64,000 nt of DNA from CCY15215 sp039194995 (GCA_039194995.1 JBCCVR010000007.1:1-64000), one strand, 5' to 3'; shown: positions 53,170-63,118, counted from the stretch's first letter. Numbers and translations are program-made. Notes: generated by a model from the letters alone, not told the origin.

Positions 53170-53988
53170 ATGAAAAGCCTAAAATTAACCTTCTTTGCAC
53201 TTTTTATCGCCAATTTTTTGTCTTGTCATGGCACTTCTTCCCACGCTGCGATCGAGCAACGCGACGATCTCAATAAAACTGACAAGCAGGCTCAAATCTA
53301 TCGAAAAGAGGAAAAAAGCAGTAAGATTGAAACGAGTGCAGATCGCAAACAAATCATGCAACAAATTCGCCATGAATCCTATGAAAAAGCATTAGAGAAT
53401 TTAAAATTAGCGGGGGAATATAACCCAAATTCAGAAGTTATCATGCAAAATTTGCTCGAATATAAAGAGCAAACATTTGCAATATTTGATGGTTGCGTAA
53501 ATTATTGGCTTGATGGCGATCCAGCCGATAATATTTCGCGGGACGAGTGGGAAGAGAAAGGGTGGCGATCGCACTATCAATATTTTCCAGAAAGGACGCA
53601 ATACACACGCATTTATCCTGTTGAAACTCAGAAATATCTCATTGCTTTATCTTGCTGGACGGGTTCTTATTGGGTGGCAACAGCCTATTATCTCTACGAT
53701 ATTAGCGAGACTCTGCCACAAGTGCGATCGCTAATTTTGCCGACCTACGATCGCGCCACAAATCGCGTGATTCCGAGTTCGTCTAATATTAATTATGGCT
53801 TCGATGAATACGATCCAGAAAATCGCATTTTATCTTTGCAGCATAAATATGCAGGAACGGGTCTTTGTGGAAGACAAGCGACTTACTCGCTAGAAAATAA
53901 TGAATGGATTTTAACGGAATTCAGGGAACAAGAAGAATGCGATGGAACGACGCATATTTCTGAAGATTTTCCACTTCTGTATCCTTAA
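53170..53988 (+). CDS. lipoprotein, DUF1176-like (tentative)
   Basis: 272 residues. Signal peptide with a lipobox-like end (FLSC, Cys19), so probably a lipoprotein. A charged helical segment (about 28-95) precedes a domain with WLDGDP, CWTGSYWVATAYYLYD and a Cys-rich end GTGLCGRQATYSLENNEWILTEFREQEEC. The last pattern recalls DUF1176. Function unknown. Stands alone. Confidence 0.65.
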   Translation: MKSLKLTFFALFIANFLSCHGTSSHAAIEQRDDLNKTDKQAQIYRKEEKSSKIETSADRKQIMQQIRHESYEKALENLKLAGEYNPNSEVIMQNLLEYKEQTFAIFDGCVNYWLDGDPADNISRDEWEEKGWRSHYQYFPERTQYTRIYPVETQKYLIALSCWTGSYWVATAYYLYDISETLPQVRSLILPTYDRATNRVIPSSSNINYGFDEYDPENRILSLQHKYAGTGLCGRQATYSLENNEWILTEFREQEECDGTTHISEDFPLLYP

Positions 53989-54082
53989 ACGCGATCGCGT
54001 CTCGAAGGAAAAAGCCCAGTCTCTAACATTTTTAAATCATTTTCTTTTGCGATCGGCCGCAAAAGTAAGACAGAATTGAATA

Positions 54083-55147
54083 TTATTCGGCTTGAGCCTC
54101 TTGTAACATTTGAATCATCTCTGACGATCTCGCAGATTCCAATAAAGTTTTCCCCGATCTTTCACTCTTTATATCAGCCCCTTTAGCAATAGCTACTTTA
54201 GCCGTTTCTACCCAGTTATTAAAAACTGCACTCCAAAGAGCCGAAGTGCTTTCTCTCGAAATATTGGGGGAAATATCTAATAGATAGCGAACGATCTCAA
54301 TCTGACCGCTTTGTGCTGCTTTTTGCACGGGAATCTTACCAGATTTATCGCCAATGTCTATCTGTGCTCCCGATCGCACGAGAGTTTTAACGGCTTGTAA
54401 CGAACCATAATCAGCCGCATCGTGTAATGCTGTATGTCCATCTTCATCTTTAGCATGGATGTCGGCTCCCTCATTCAGTAAAATAACAATCGCTCTTACG
54501 CGATCGCGTCTTGCGGCATAATGCAATGGTGTTTTGCCCTCTCGATCTCCTACTCGAACTGCTCCAGATCCATAGGGAAACAGTTTGGGATAGCCCAAAA
54601 AGGCTGCTGCGTGTAATGGGGTTCCTTGAAAATTGAAGATGAAAGCAAAAAAACCCAGTATTGGAGGATAACAGATAGCCATTATCAATCGGTTGAAGAT
54701 GTTTCGCAACGTTTGAGACTCGCAAAACATTTTTATTGCCATCCCCACCCCTATGAGTCCACCTAGAAATCCCATCCCTGGAAACCAGTGAAATATCGAG
54801 GCAGTTATTGCCCCACAAATCATAGTAAATATGGCCAAGAACCATTTCAATCGATATTTTTTGCCAGCTTTACTCCAAAAATATCTCCAAAAATGAGGAT
54901 CGAATAATGATTTCTCGGTTTGCCGTCCAATCCAAAGAAGCAGTGCAATGGCCACCCCCATCGTGCCGCCTAAGACCAGAAGGCATTCCCCAAAAACTAG
55001 AGTGGACAGGAACAGAGCGCGATAGCGTTCTGATAAAAACATGTTATGGATAAAATATGCGAGGTAACCAAAAATAACCGTACCAAAAAAAAATCCAAAG
55101 ATTACAGCCGCTCCGATTTGTGCTTCAGTCGATTCCTCTTGTGACAT
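54083..55147 (-). CDS. membrane protein with C-terminal ankyrin repeats
   Basis: 354 residues. Four membrane helices (about 10-38, 44-72, 98-140 as a pair, 150-172) are followed by about four ankyrin repeats (175-345). Clearest is GKTPLHYAARRDRVRAIVIL and GHTALHDAADYGSLQAVKTL. Ankyrin repeats mediate protein-protein binding; here they face the cytoplasm or periplasm depending on topology. Partner unknown. Monocistronic. Confidence 0.85.
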   Translation of the reverse strand: MSQEESTEAQIGAAVIFGFFFGTVIFGYLAYFIHNMFLSERYRALFLSTLVFGECLLVLGGTMGVAIALLLWIGRQTEKSLFDPHFWRYFWSKAGKKYRLKWFLAIFTMICGAITASIFHWFPGMGFLGGLIGVGMAIKMFCESQTLRNIFNRLIMAICYPPILGFFAFIFNFQGTPLHAAAFLGYPKLFPYGSGAVRVGDREGKTPLHYAARRDRVRAIVILLNEGADIHAKDEDGHTALHDAADYGSLQAVKTLVRSGAQIDIGDKSGKIPVQKAAQSGQIEIVRYLLDISPNISRESTSALWSAVFNNWVETAKVAIAKGADIKSERSGKTLLESARSSEMIQMLQEAQAE

Positions 55148-55296
55148 AATCTATCAAAAAAATGCGATCGCCATTATATTACACGGCTTTAGCAATGACC
55201 TTACAAAGAAATAGGGGATTTAGCGATCGCCCTTAACAATACTTCGAACCGAGCCGACTACCAGTACAATAATGGAGAACATTCAGCAGTAATACC

Positions 55297-56448
55297 ATGC
55301 CAAACGATCGCATTGCTTGGTTAGTTCCTTCAGTAGAGTTAGGTGCGTACTGGCAGCCCGTTTTGCAGCATTTTACGCAAGCCTTCGAGCAAACTATTTT
55401 CTACACCGGACAAGTCTGGCCGGATTTCGATGAGAATGTTCCCGGTGCATCGGCGATTCAAATTGTCGGCAAAACGGACTTTGTAGAAACTCAGAAAGTC
55501 GAAACGGGATACGGCAGGGGATTTATTATCGTTTCCCCCAATGTTATTTTTTATCTCCTCAAATCTAGACCCCGCGTCGTCCTTCCCCAAGCCTTTTCCT
55601 TATGGACGTTATTGAGCGTTCTTTTTAAGTCGATTGGCGGCTGGAAACTCGTTCTCATTTACGATGGCAGTTCTCCCAATACCGATTTTCGCGATTCTAC
55701 CTTTCGGACGGTTGCCCGTCGTTGGCTGGCGAAATCCGTCGATGCTTTTGTTGCCAATAGCCATGCGGGAGAGCGATATTTAATCGAGGCGCTGAACGTG
55801 CCGAAAGAAAAGATTTTTATCAAAACCTACCTCGTTCCCGATTCAGAAGCCTTACAGAAGCAATTAAGCATCGCACAACCTCCGAATCTAAAGGGGTTGC
55901 AGTCGCCTATTTTTCTCTATGTCGGGCGCATTACCCAGCGTAAGGGATTGAAAACCCTCCTCAAGGCTTGCGGACTGCTGCGATCGCGAGGCTATGAAAA
56001 CTATACCCTCCTCATTATCGGGAAAGGGGATCAACAAGCCGAGTTAGAAGCATTAACAGAAAAGGAAGGAATTACAGCGCAAATTCGTTGGGAAGGTTGG
56101 GTCGAATACGGTCGTTTGGGGGCGTATTTTCAACAAGCTAATATCTTTGTTTTTCCCACCTATGAGGATGTCTGGGGCATGGTCGTACCCGAGGCGATGG
56201 TCTTTGGCAAACCCATTCTCTGTTCTCGGGGTGCGGCGGCGATGGAGTTAATCGCCGAAGGAGAAAACGGCTATACCTTCGATCCCCTCGATCCTGAAGA
56301 ATTGGCCGAAAAAATGCAGGCTTTTCTCGATCGCCCGGATATAATTCCTTCTATGGGAGAGCGATCGCGAGAAATTATCGCCCGCACCACTCCCGAAACC
56401 GCAGCGCAAGGATTTATCGACGTGATTTCGCAGGTACTGGAATCGTGA
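55297..56448 (+). CDS. glycosyltransferase family 4 protein
   Basis: 383 residues. GT-B fold with FLYVGRITQRKGLKTLLKAC (about 207-226) and the E-x7-E region EDVWGMVVPEAMVFGKPIL (about 289-307). Retaining transferase using a nucleotide sugar; sugar and acceptor are unknown. Its stop overlaps the next start by 4 nt (GTGA), giving an obligate two-gene operon. Confidence 0.93.
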   Translation: MPNDRIAWLVPSVELGAYWQPVLQHFTQAFEQTIFYTGQVWPDFDENVPGASAIQIVGKTDFVETQKVETGYGRGFIIVSPNVIFYLLKSRPRVVLPQAFSLWTLLSVLFKSIGGWKLVLIYDGSSPNTDFRDSTFRTVARRWLAKSVDAFVANSHAGERYLIEALNVPKEKIFIKTYLVPDSEALQKQLSIAQPPNLKGLQSPIFLYVGRITQRKGLKTLLKACGLLRSRGYENYTLLIIGKGDQQAELEALTEKEGITAQIRWEGWVEYGRLGAYFQQANIFVFPTYEDVWGMVVPEAMVFGKPILCSRGAAAMELIAEGENGYTFDPLDPEELAEKMQAFLDRPDIIPSMGERSREIIARTTPETAAQGFIDVISQVLES

Positions 56449-57668
56449 AAATTTTACTCTCTGCTTTTGCCTGCGAACCGGGTCAGGGATCCGAAGAAGG
56501 GGTCGGCTGGAATATGGCGATCGAGGCGGCGAAATCCCATCAAGTCTGGGTTCTCACGCGCGGATTTTGTCGTCATACCATCGAACCCTATCTCGAGAAA
56601 AACCCCATCCCTAACTTACATTTCGTGTATTTTGAACCCTTTGGTTGGAGTGAGGATTGGCGGGGACGACAGGGACTCTTAACCCTGCATTACTATTTGT
56701 GGCAGATTTGGGCTTATTTTGTCGGGCGCAAACTCCAGCGATCGCAGGGTTTTGACACAGTACGGCATTTAACCTACGTGAGGTACTGGAATCCCAGTTT
56801 TCTGGCCTTACTGCCCGTTCCCTTTGTTTGGGGCACCGTTGGCGGGGGAGAATCTGCACCGCCGCCCTTTTGGCACGGTTTTAGTCGGCGGGGTCAAGTT
56901 TACGAAATCGTCCGAGATCTGGCGCGATCTTTCGGGGAATGGGATCCCTTTGTTGCCATGACTGCTCGACGCAGCGCGATCGCCTTGGCAACTACCCCAG
57001 ATACAGCCGCCAAACTCTCTCGCTTAGGAGCAAAAAAAGTACAAGTATTTTCCGCCGTCGGTTTGACCGAGACAGAACTTGAGACCCTTGGCCAATCTCC
57101 CCCACCGCCCGATAATATCGTCAGATTCCTGAGTGTCGGTCGTTTAATTCATTGGAAAGGCATTCACTTATCCTTACAAGCCTTTCAACAGGCTAACTTA
57201 GAGAATGCAGAATATTGGCTGGTGGGAGATGGGGTCGAACGACAGCGATTGCAAGATTTAACCGAACAATTGGGATTAGAAGAGAAAGTCAAATTTTGGG
57301 GTGTTCTTCCAAGAGAGGAAACATTAGCAAAGATGGGAGAATGTCACGTTCTCCTACATCCGAGTTTGCACGAATCCGGGGGTTTCGTTTGTGCGGAAAT
57401 GATGGCCGCGGGTCGTCCGGTTATCTGTTTTAATTTAGGAGGATCCGCAGTTCACGTCACTCCAGAAACGGGCATATTAGTCAACGCCAAAACCCCCGAA
57501 CAAGCGATCGCGGATATGGCTGCGGCGATCATTCGTTTGGGAGGAGATTCCCAATTGTGCGATCGCCTCGGCCAAGCCGGAAAAAAACGCATGCAGGAAG
57601 TATTTTCTTGGTCAGTTAAAGGACAATTTTTCGATGGCATTTATCAATCCATTGTGGATAGTCGATAA
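56445..57668 (+). CDS. glycosyltransferase family 4 protein
   Basis: 407 residues. GTG start in the 4-nt overlap with the previous gene. N-terminal FACEPGQGSEEGVGWNMAIEAA, the GT4 acceptor loop with GSE-G, then FLSVGRLIHWKGIHLSLQAF and HESGGFVCAEMMAAGRPVI (E-x7-E). A partner in a surface polysaccharide pathway with the neighbour. No transporter or polymerase lies in the window. Confidence 0.93.
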   Translation: MKILLSAFACEPGQGSEEGVGWNMAIEAAKSHQVWVLTRGFCRHTIEPYLEKNPIPNLHFVYFEPFGWSEDWRGRQGLLTLHYYLWQIWAYFVGRKLQRSQGFDTVRHLTYVRYWNPSFLALLPVPFVWGTVGGGESAPPPFWHGFSRRGQVYEIVRDLARSFGEWDPFVAMTARRSAIALATTPDTAAKLSRLGAKKVQVFSAVGLTETELETLGQSPPPPDNIVRFLSVGRLIHWKGIHLSLQAFQQANLENAEYWLVGDGVERQRLQDLTEQLGLEEKVKFWGVLPREETLAKMGECHVLLHPSLHESGGFVCAEMMAAGRPVICFNLGGSAVHVTPETGILVNAKTPEQAIADMAAAIIRLGGDSQLCDRLGQAGKKRMQEVFSWSVKGQFFDGIYQSIVDSR

Positions 57669-57753
57669 TCGAAAATAATCATCCAAACCTCGACCCACCC
57701 CCAGCCCCTCCGAGGAGGGGAAGCAAAAGGAGGAGATCGAGAGAGGAAATCAA

Positions 57754-57846
57754 TATAGTAAGTCCATTTGAGTTGTAAACAAGCAAATCAGCAGTAGCAA
57801 GGGTTTCAGCCTCGGAGGCATTCACGACTCAATTAGTATTGCTATA
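57754..57846. mobile_element. 93-bp MITE-like element with TATAG(T/C)AA ends
   Basis: Left end TATAGTAAGTCCATTTGAGT (57754-57773), right end the reverse complement of TATAGCAATACTAATTGAGT (ending 57846). About 24 bp of imperfect terminal inverted repeat. No coding capacity. A related element lies at 59745. Confidence 0.65.
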
Positions 57847-57880
57847 ACAAACAACAAACAACAAACAACAAACAACAAAA
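57846..57880. repeat. 7-nt tandem repeat before the epimerase start
   Basis: AACAAAC repeated four times and a fifth partial, ending 8 nt before the ATG. No separate ribosome site is seen. Confidence 0.85.
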
Positions 57881-57883
57881 ATT

Positions 57884-58960
57884 ATGTCTATTGCAATTAT
57901 TACAGGTTCGGCAGGTTTAATCGGTTCGGAAGCCTCCAAATTTTTTGCTTCCCAAGGATTAGAAATTGTTGGAATTGATAATGATATGCGACGGGTTTTC
58001 TTTGGGGAAGAGGCTTCCACCACATGGAATCGCCAACGATTGGAACAAAACTTAGGAGAAAAATATACTCATGTTGCGATCGATATCCGCGATCGCGAGG
58101 CCATTGAAAATCTTTTCAAGCAATATGAAAAGAATATATCTCTGGTCATTCATACCGCCGCACAACCTTCCCACGATTGGGCAGCACGCGATCCTCACAT
58201 AGATTTTACCGTCAATGCCAACGGAACATTAAATTTACTAGAAGCAACCCGAAATTATTGTCCCGAAGCCGCATTTATTTTTACTTCGACCAATAAAGTT
58301 TATGGCGATACCCCCAATCGCTTACCCTTAATCGAACAAGAAACGCGCTGGGAAATCGACTCCACTCATACTTATTTAAACGGCATTCGCGAGGATATGT
58401 CCATCGATCGCACCACTCACAGTTTATTTGGTGCATCCAAAGTCGCTGCCGATGTTTTAGTGCAAGAATATGGGCGTTATTTTGAGATGAAAACGGCTTG
58501 TTTTCGCGGTGGCTGTCTCACGGGTCCCAACCATTCGGGAACTCAATTACACGGTTTTCTCGCTTATCTCATGAAATGTGCCGCGACGGGAAAGCCCTAT
58601 ACAATTTTTGGTTATAAAGGCAAACAAGTCCGCGATAATATTCATAGTGCCGATCTGATTAATGCCTTCTACGAATTCTTTAAAGCGCCCCGAGTCTCAG
58701 AAGTTTATAATACAGGTGGCGGACGACATAGCAATTGTTCCATGTTAGAAGCCGTGCAAATATGTCAGGAAATCACCGGACGAGAATTCAAACCCGAATA
58801 TTCCGACAAAAATCGCATCGGCGATCATATTTGGTGGATCAGCGATAATACCCGTTTTTCCGAACATTATCCCAACTGGAAAATGCAATATAACGTCCCC
58901 AAAATCCTGCAAGAAATTTATGAATTCAATCAAGAAAGATGGGCAAAAGATTCCGAATAA
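57884..58960 (+). CDS. NAD-dependent epimerase/dehydratase (CDP-paratose 2-epimerase-like)
   Basis: 358 residues of the extended SDR type. NAD motif ITGSAGLIGSEASKFF (6-21), the HTAAQPSHDWAARDP loop, and STNKVYGD. The position of the catalytic Y-x-x-x-K reads FGASK (HSLFGASKVAAD), so the usual Tyr is Phe. RGGCLTGPNHSGTQLHGFL and YNTGGGRHSNCS follow as in the tyvelose/paratose epimerase group. Makes a nucleotide-sugar, probably for the nearby glycosyltransferases. Confidence 0.85.
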   Translation: MSIAIITGSAGLIGSEASKFFASQGLEIVGIDNDMRRVFFGEEASTTWNRQRLEQNLGEKYTHVAIDIRDREAIENLFKQYEKNISLVIHTAAQPSHDWAARDPHIDFTVNANGTLNLLEATRNYCPEAAFIFTSTNKVYGDTPNRLPLIEQETRWEIDSTHTYLNGIREDMSIDRTTHSLFGASKVAADVLVQEYGRYFEMKTACFRGGCLTGPNHSGTQLHGFLAYLMKCAATGKPYTIFGYKGKQVRDNIHSADLINAFYEFFKAPRVSEVYNTGGGRHSNCSMLEAVQICQEITGREFKPEYSDKNRIGDHIWWISDNTRFSEHYPNWKMQYNVPKILQEIYEFNQERWAKDSE

Positions 58961-59033
58961 ATTAATTTAATGAGTAGGATGGGTTGGCAACAGCATAACC
59001 CATCAAAATCAACACTTCAACCGTACATCTAAA

Positions 59034-59744
59034 ATGTTAGAAAACCTCGATCGCAATATTTGGGTAGCCAGAAAGCCATCAAGATATCTCGGGCTTGAAG
59101 TTGGTACGAGAATGACCGTTATTCGCTGCAATAATAACGATCTTATTCTTATTTCTCCGATTGCCAAAGATGATAATCTCATCCAAGAGATCGATCGACT
59201 CGGTCGAGTAAAATGGATTATCGCACCAAACCTCTATCATCATCTTTTTCTCTCTGGATTTCAAGAAAATTATCCCGATGCACAGCTTTTAGCCGTACCG
59301 GGATTAGAAAAAAAGAGACCGGATCTCGCGATCGCCAAAATTTTAGATCCGAATCAATCGAGTGTTGCTGACGAACTCGAATCTATTTTCTTCGAAGGCT
59401 TTAAAGTCCTCGATCTAACAGGAGTATCGCTACTCAATGAGTTTGCCTTTTTTCATCATAAAAGTAAATCTCTCATCCTTACAGATACGGCTTTTGCTTT
59501 TGATGAAACATTTCCTTTATTAACACGATTAGCTGCCCGATTTCTTCGTAGTTACAAGCAACTTTCTCCTTCATTACTCGAAAAAATTGCAACGCAGGAA
59601 AAAGATAAAGTTAAAATCTCTATTCAAAAAGTATTAAAATGGAACTTCAAGCGTGTTATTGTTGCTCATGGTAATATCATAGAAAATGAAGCAAAAGAAC
59701 AACTGAAAAAAGGGTATGAGTGGTTTTTAGGAATGACTTTATGA
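59034..59744 (+). CDS. DUF4336 domain-containing protein
   Basis: 236 residues. DUF4336 (metallo-beta-lactamase-like fold) recognised by LDRNIWVARKPSRYLGLEVG, IRCNNNDLILISPIA, WIIAPNLYHHLFL and LILTDTAFAFDE. The HxHxDH metal motif is absent, as usual in this family. Function unknown. The MITE-like element begins immediately after its stop codon. Confidence 0.85.
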   Translation: MLENLDRNIWVARKPSRYLGLEVGTRMTVIRCNNNDLILISPIAKDDNLIQEIDRLGRVKWIIAPNLYHHLFLSGFQENYPDAQLLAVPGLEKKRPDLAIAKILDPNQSSVADELESIFFEGFKVLDLTGVSLLNEFAFFHHKSKSLILTDTAFAFDETFPLLTRLAARFLRSYKQLSPSLLEKIATQEKDKVKISIQKVLKWNFKRVIVAHGNIIENEAKEQLKKGYEWFLGMTL

Positions 59745-59918
59745 TATCGCAAATCTAAATGAATTGTAAGCGAGTGGAACAGGCTGGAAGCCTGTTTCTA
59801 ATTTTCTCAAACACTGGCAGGTGGTCACTGAGCCTGTCGAAGTGATGCCAGTTCCACACCTGAATATGAAAAGTTTTTTGGGCATCGATTTGTTTACAAC
59901 TCAAATGGACTTGCTATA
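59745..59918. mobile_element. 174-bp MITE-like element with terminal and internal inverted repeats
   Basis: Left end TATCGCAAATCTAAATGAAT (59745), right end the reverse complement of TATAGCAAGTCCATTTGAGT (ending 59918); these match over about 24 positions. Inside, GTGGAAC...GTTCCAC borders a block with CAGGTGGTCACTGAGC. The right end is 28/29 identical, inverted, to 57754-57782. The inner block recurs inverted near 63119-63228. Confidence 0.68.
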
Positions 59919-59962
59919 GTGCCTAAAACTAATGGATTTTCGTTTCTAACAATAGTTTTAAA

Positions 59963-61087
59963 TTAATACAACTCGTATTTTAACAAAGTACAAGCCAAAG
60001 AACCGTTATAAACCGGAAAGCGGCGAGAGGCCTTTAAACCTATTTTTTTTGCGAGGGCTTTATTTCCCGTTAAAATATAAGCCGTCCAGCCGGTAAAGCG
60101 TTGTTTGAAAACATCTCCCAATAACTTGTAAAATCCCTCCAATTTCTTCACTTCACCAATACGCTTGCCATAGGGAGGATTACATAGAATAATTCCTTCA
60201 TCGCACGGGGGTTGAATTTGCGAAAAATCTCGAACTGAAAAAGAAACCCGATCGCTCAATCCACAAGCATAACTATTTTCTTTGGCTTGTCGAATCAATT
60301 TCGCAGCGCGATCGCTCCCCAAAATGGGCGCAGGAGGTGCGGCTAACTGTTGCTCTTTTGCTTCTTGAACTAACTTTTGCCAAAGTGCGCGATCGTAATC
60401 TTTCCATGTTTGAAAAGCAAAGCGATCGCGAAACAAACCCGGGGCAATTTTTAAGGCTTTTAACCCTGCTTCTAAAGGCAACGTTCCGGAACCGCATAAA
60501 GGGTCGAAAAAGGCAATATCTCCCTCATACTCTGCCATATCTAATAATGCCGCCGCGAGGGTTTCTTTGAGGGGAGCCAACCCCACCGCCGGACGATAAC
60601 CACGACGGTGCAAACTCATTCCCGAACTATCCAAACTGAGAATGCCGCGATCGCGATAAACATGTAAATTAATCGCTAAATCGGGATTTTTGACATCAAC
60701 GCTAGAACGCCGGCCGAACTCTTGACGCTGGCGATCCGCGATCGCATTTTTGACTTGCAGCGCCGTAAAATGCGTGTGGTTGAGTTGTTGATTTCCCCCC
60801 GTACTGTGAACCGCCAACGTATTATCGGGCGTTAAATAATCTTGCCAGTCAATTTCGCGAACGGCTTGGTAAAGCTCATCGGGGGTGTTACAAGCAAACT
60901 CAGCAATTGGGACGAGAACCCGAAAAATGATTCTTCCCCATAAATTGATTTTGTAGAGGAGTTCGCGATCGCCGACGAAATGCACCCCAGTAAAATCCGG
61001 ACTCACTTCGGTTGCCCCTAAAGTTTCTAACTCTCGGGCGGCGATCGCCTCTAATCCTCGTGCTGTCGTGGCAAAATAGCGAGCCAT
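59963..61087 (-). CDS. THUMP-domain class I SAM-dependent RNA methyltransferase
   Basis: 374 residues. N-terminal ferredoxin-like/THUMP part (about 1-155, FATTARGLEAIAARELETLG) and a Rossmann methyltransferase: FFDPLCGSGTLPLEAGL (SAM loop), GSDRAAKLI, and ILCNPPYGKR (NPPY, near 313). This is the RlmL N-terminal/YcbY-like type that makes m2G in 23S rRNA. Complete, monocistronic. Confidence 0.9.
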   Translation of the reverse strand: MARYFATTARGLEAIAARELETLGATEVSPDFTGVHFVGDRELLYKINLWGRIIFRVLVPIAEFACNTPDELYQAVREIDWQDYLTPDNTLAVHSTGGNQQLNHTHFTALQVKNAIADRQRQEFGRRSSVDVKNPDLAINLHVYRDRGILSLDSSGMSLHRRGYRPAVGLAPLKETLAAALLDMAEYEGDIAFFDPLCGSGTLPLEAGLKALKIAPGLFRDRFAFQTWKDYDRALWQKLVQEAKEQQLAAPPAPILGSDRAAKLIRQAKENSYACGLSDRVSFSVRDFSQIQPPCDEGIILCNPPYGKRIGEVKKLEGFYKLLGDVFKQRFTGWTAYILTGNKALAKKIGLKASRRFPVYNGSLACTLLKYELY

Positions 61088-61274
61088 TTTTAATGAATAA
61101 CGAATAACGATTAATTATCGGCGATCGGAGAAAAAATCTCCGAATTTTACAAATTATCCCGATCCGGTACGACTTGATAAGAATTTGCTGAAAGGATGGC
61201 ATTCTTGGCTAAGATAAACTGAACCAAGTTAAGATTTCGTCCTTCTTGTTCCCTCTTTTCGACCCTAAAACAGT

Positions 61275-62468
61275 ATGACCGCGACTTCCGCCCCGGATTC
61301 TTTAAAACAACACCGACAGAATTTCCCTTCCCTTGCCAATAAAGCCTATTTTAACTTTGGCGGTCAGGGGCCGATGCCGAGAATGGCACTTGATGCGATT
61401 TACAAGGCCTATGAATACGCTCAAAATCAAGGACCCTTTTCCGGTCAAGTCAAGAATTGGCTGATGCAGGAATCGGCACTGACCCGAGAAGCACTGGCGA
61501 GAGAATTGGGAACGAGAGCCGCCAATATTACCTTGACTGAAAATGTAACGGTGGGTTGCAATATCGTGTTGTGGGGAATCGATTGGCAAGAAGGCGATCG
61601 CATTCTCATCACGGATTGCGAGCATCCAGGGGTGATCGGCGCAGTCAAGGAAATCGCTCGCCGTTTTAAAGTAAAAGTGACCACCTGTCCCATTGCAGCA
61701 ACGCTCAATCGCGGTAATCCTGCTGTCGTCATCGAGCAACATTTACATCCCGATACCCGCTTATTTATTGCCTCTCATTTATTGTGGAACACGGGACAGA
61801 TTTTACCACTTGCGGAAATTGTGGAACTCTGTCGCAATTATCAGAGCAATCGTCCGGTACAAATTCTCATCGATGCAGCCCAGTCGGTGGGGTCTATGCC
61901 CTTAGATTTGGATGAATTGGGCGTAGATTTCTATGCGTTTACGGGACATAAATGGATGTGCGGCCCTGCTGGGGTTGGCGGGCTTTATGTACGCAAGGAA
62001 GCAATGGAAACTTTAAATCCTACTTTTGTGGGCTGGCGAGGAGTCGTGGTGGATCCCAGTACGGGAATGCCGACGGATTGGCATTCCGATGGGCGCAAGT
62101 TTGAAGTTGCCACGTCTGCCTATCAACAGTATGTCGGTTTGCGGGCAGCCCTTGCGGTTCATCATAAGTGGGGGGATGCTGAAGCACGTTACGAGCAAAC
62201 CCGTCAAAACGGCCAGTATTTGTGGCAGGGACTCTCTATTTTACCCAATATCAAGTGCTTGCGAAATTCCCCTCCTGAAGCGGGTATTGTGTCGTTCCAA
62301 TTCAAAGAAAATATCGGTCACAAACAGTTAGTTCAAGCCCTAGAACAACAAGGATTTTTTCTGAGGACAATCGCCAATCCCGATTGTATTCGTGCTTGCG
62401 TCCATTACTTTACCCTACCATCGGAAATGGATCAGTTGATTAAAGTTTTGGATGGTTTGCGATCGTAA
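61275..62468 (+). CDS. class V aminotransferase-fold enzyme (cysteine lyase-like)
   Basis: 397 residues. YFNFGGQGPMP at the N-terminus, cofactor contacts ILIDAAQSVGSMPLDLDELG and the PLP lysine in TGHKWMCGPAGVGG (Lys226). The sequence is closest to the cyanobacterial L-cysteine/cystine C-S lyase C-DES type and the isopenicillin-N-epimerase-like group. It probably releases sulfane sulfur from cystine, or is a related C-S lyase. No Fe-S scaffold gene is adjacent. Confidence 0.85.
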   Translation: MTATSAPDSLKQHRQNFPSLANKAYFNFGGQGPMPRMALDAIYKAYEYAQNQGPFSGQVKNWLMQESALTREALARELGTRAANITLTENVTVGCNIVLWGIDWQEGDRILITDCEHPGVIGAVKEIARRFKVKVTTCPIAATLNRGNPAVVIEQHLHPDTRLFIASHLLWNTGQILPLAEIVELCRNYQSNRPVQILIDAAQSVGSMPLDLDELGVDFYAFTGHKWMCGPAGVGGLYVRKEAMETLNPTFVGWRGVVVDPSTGMPTDWHSDGRKFEVATSAYQQYVGLRAALAVHHKWGDAEARYEQTRQNGQYLWQGLSILPNIKCLRNSPPEAGIVSFQFKENIGHKQLVQALEQQGFFLRTIANPDCIRACVHYFTLPSEMDQLIKVLDGLRS

Positions 62469-62513
62469 CAGTTATTTCAATGCACCTTTCGACAAGCTCG
62501 AGGCGCATCATTA

Positions 62514-62957
62514 TCAACGATCGCTCGAACATTTGCAACTATTTTGACGCTCTGCCAAGATCTTTTCTAAACTGGGTCGCCCGGTGAGAAAGAGGCGATA
62601 ATCCGCCCAAATTCCATACAAACGATCGGCGATCGCGCCAATAAGAGGCAATTTTGTTGCTGCATAAATCCAACCCATGCCCAATATCTCGTAGGTGCGG
62701 CGAAAAACTTCGACATTTTTCACGATCGTTCCATCCGGTAGCAGGGCATGAATGCGACCCATTGCCATCTCAAAGTCAATATTGCCATGCTGGGCGGGAT
62801 TGTATTCCTCTCGCGCGATATCGACAAACGCCACTAAACCGCGTCCGGCATCTCGTTGTTGCAGGAAGCGAACTTCTCGCAAACAAAGGGGGCATTGCCC
62901 ATCATAAAGAATTTTAATTTGCCAAGTTGCTTTCGCGGCTAGTTGTTCGGTATTCAC
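62514..62957 (-). CDS. DCC family thiol-disulfide oxidoreductase (DUF393)
   Basis: 147 residues with the hallmark YDGQCPLCLREVRFLQQRD (Cys-Pro-Leu-Cys, near 22-25), VAFVDIA and GRIHALLPDGTI. Thioredoxin-like fold. Probably a redox protein; partner unknown. Monocistronic. Confidence 0.9.
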   Translation of the reverse strand: MNTEQLAAKATWQIKILYDGQCPLCLREVRFLQQRDAGRGLVAFVDIAREEYNPAQHGNIDFEMAMGRIHALLPDGTIVKNVEVFRRTYEILGMGWIYAATKLPLIGAIADRLYGIWADYRLFLTGRPSLEKILAERQNSCKCSSDR

Positions 62958-63118
62958 GGTTTATTATTTAATGAGAAACTAATTTTTTAAAGTAGCTATC
63001 GACTGGATGAGTCAATAGCAATTTTTGATGAGGTAGGCGATCGCCCTTTGCTTCTCTATTGTGCCAGATAAAGACTCAATCTAGTGGGCTAAGATTGCTC
63101 GGATTAATTATGTTAATT

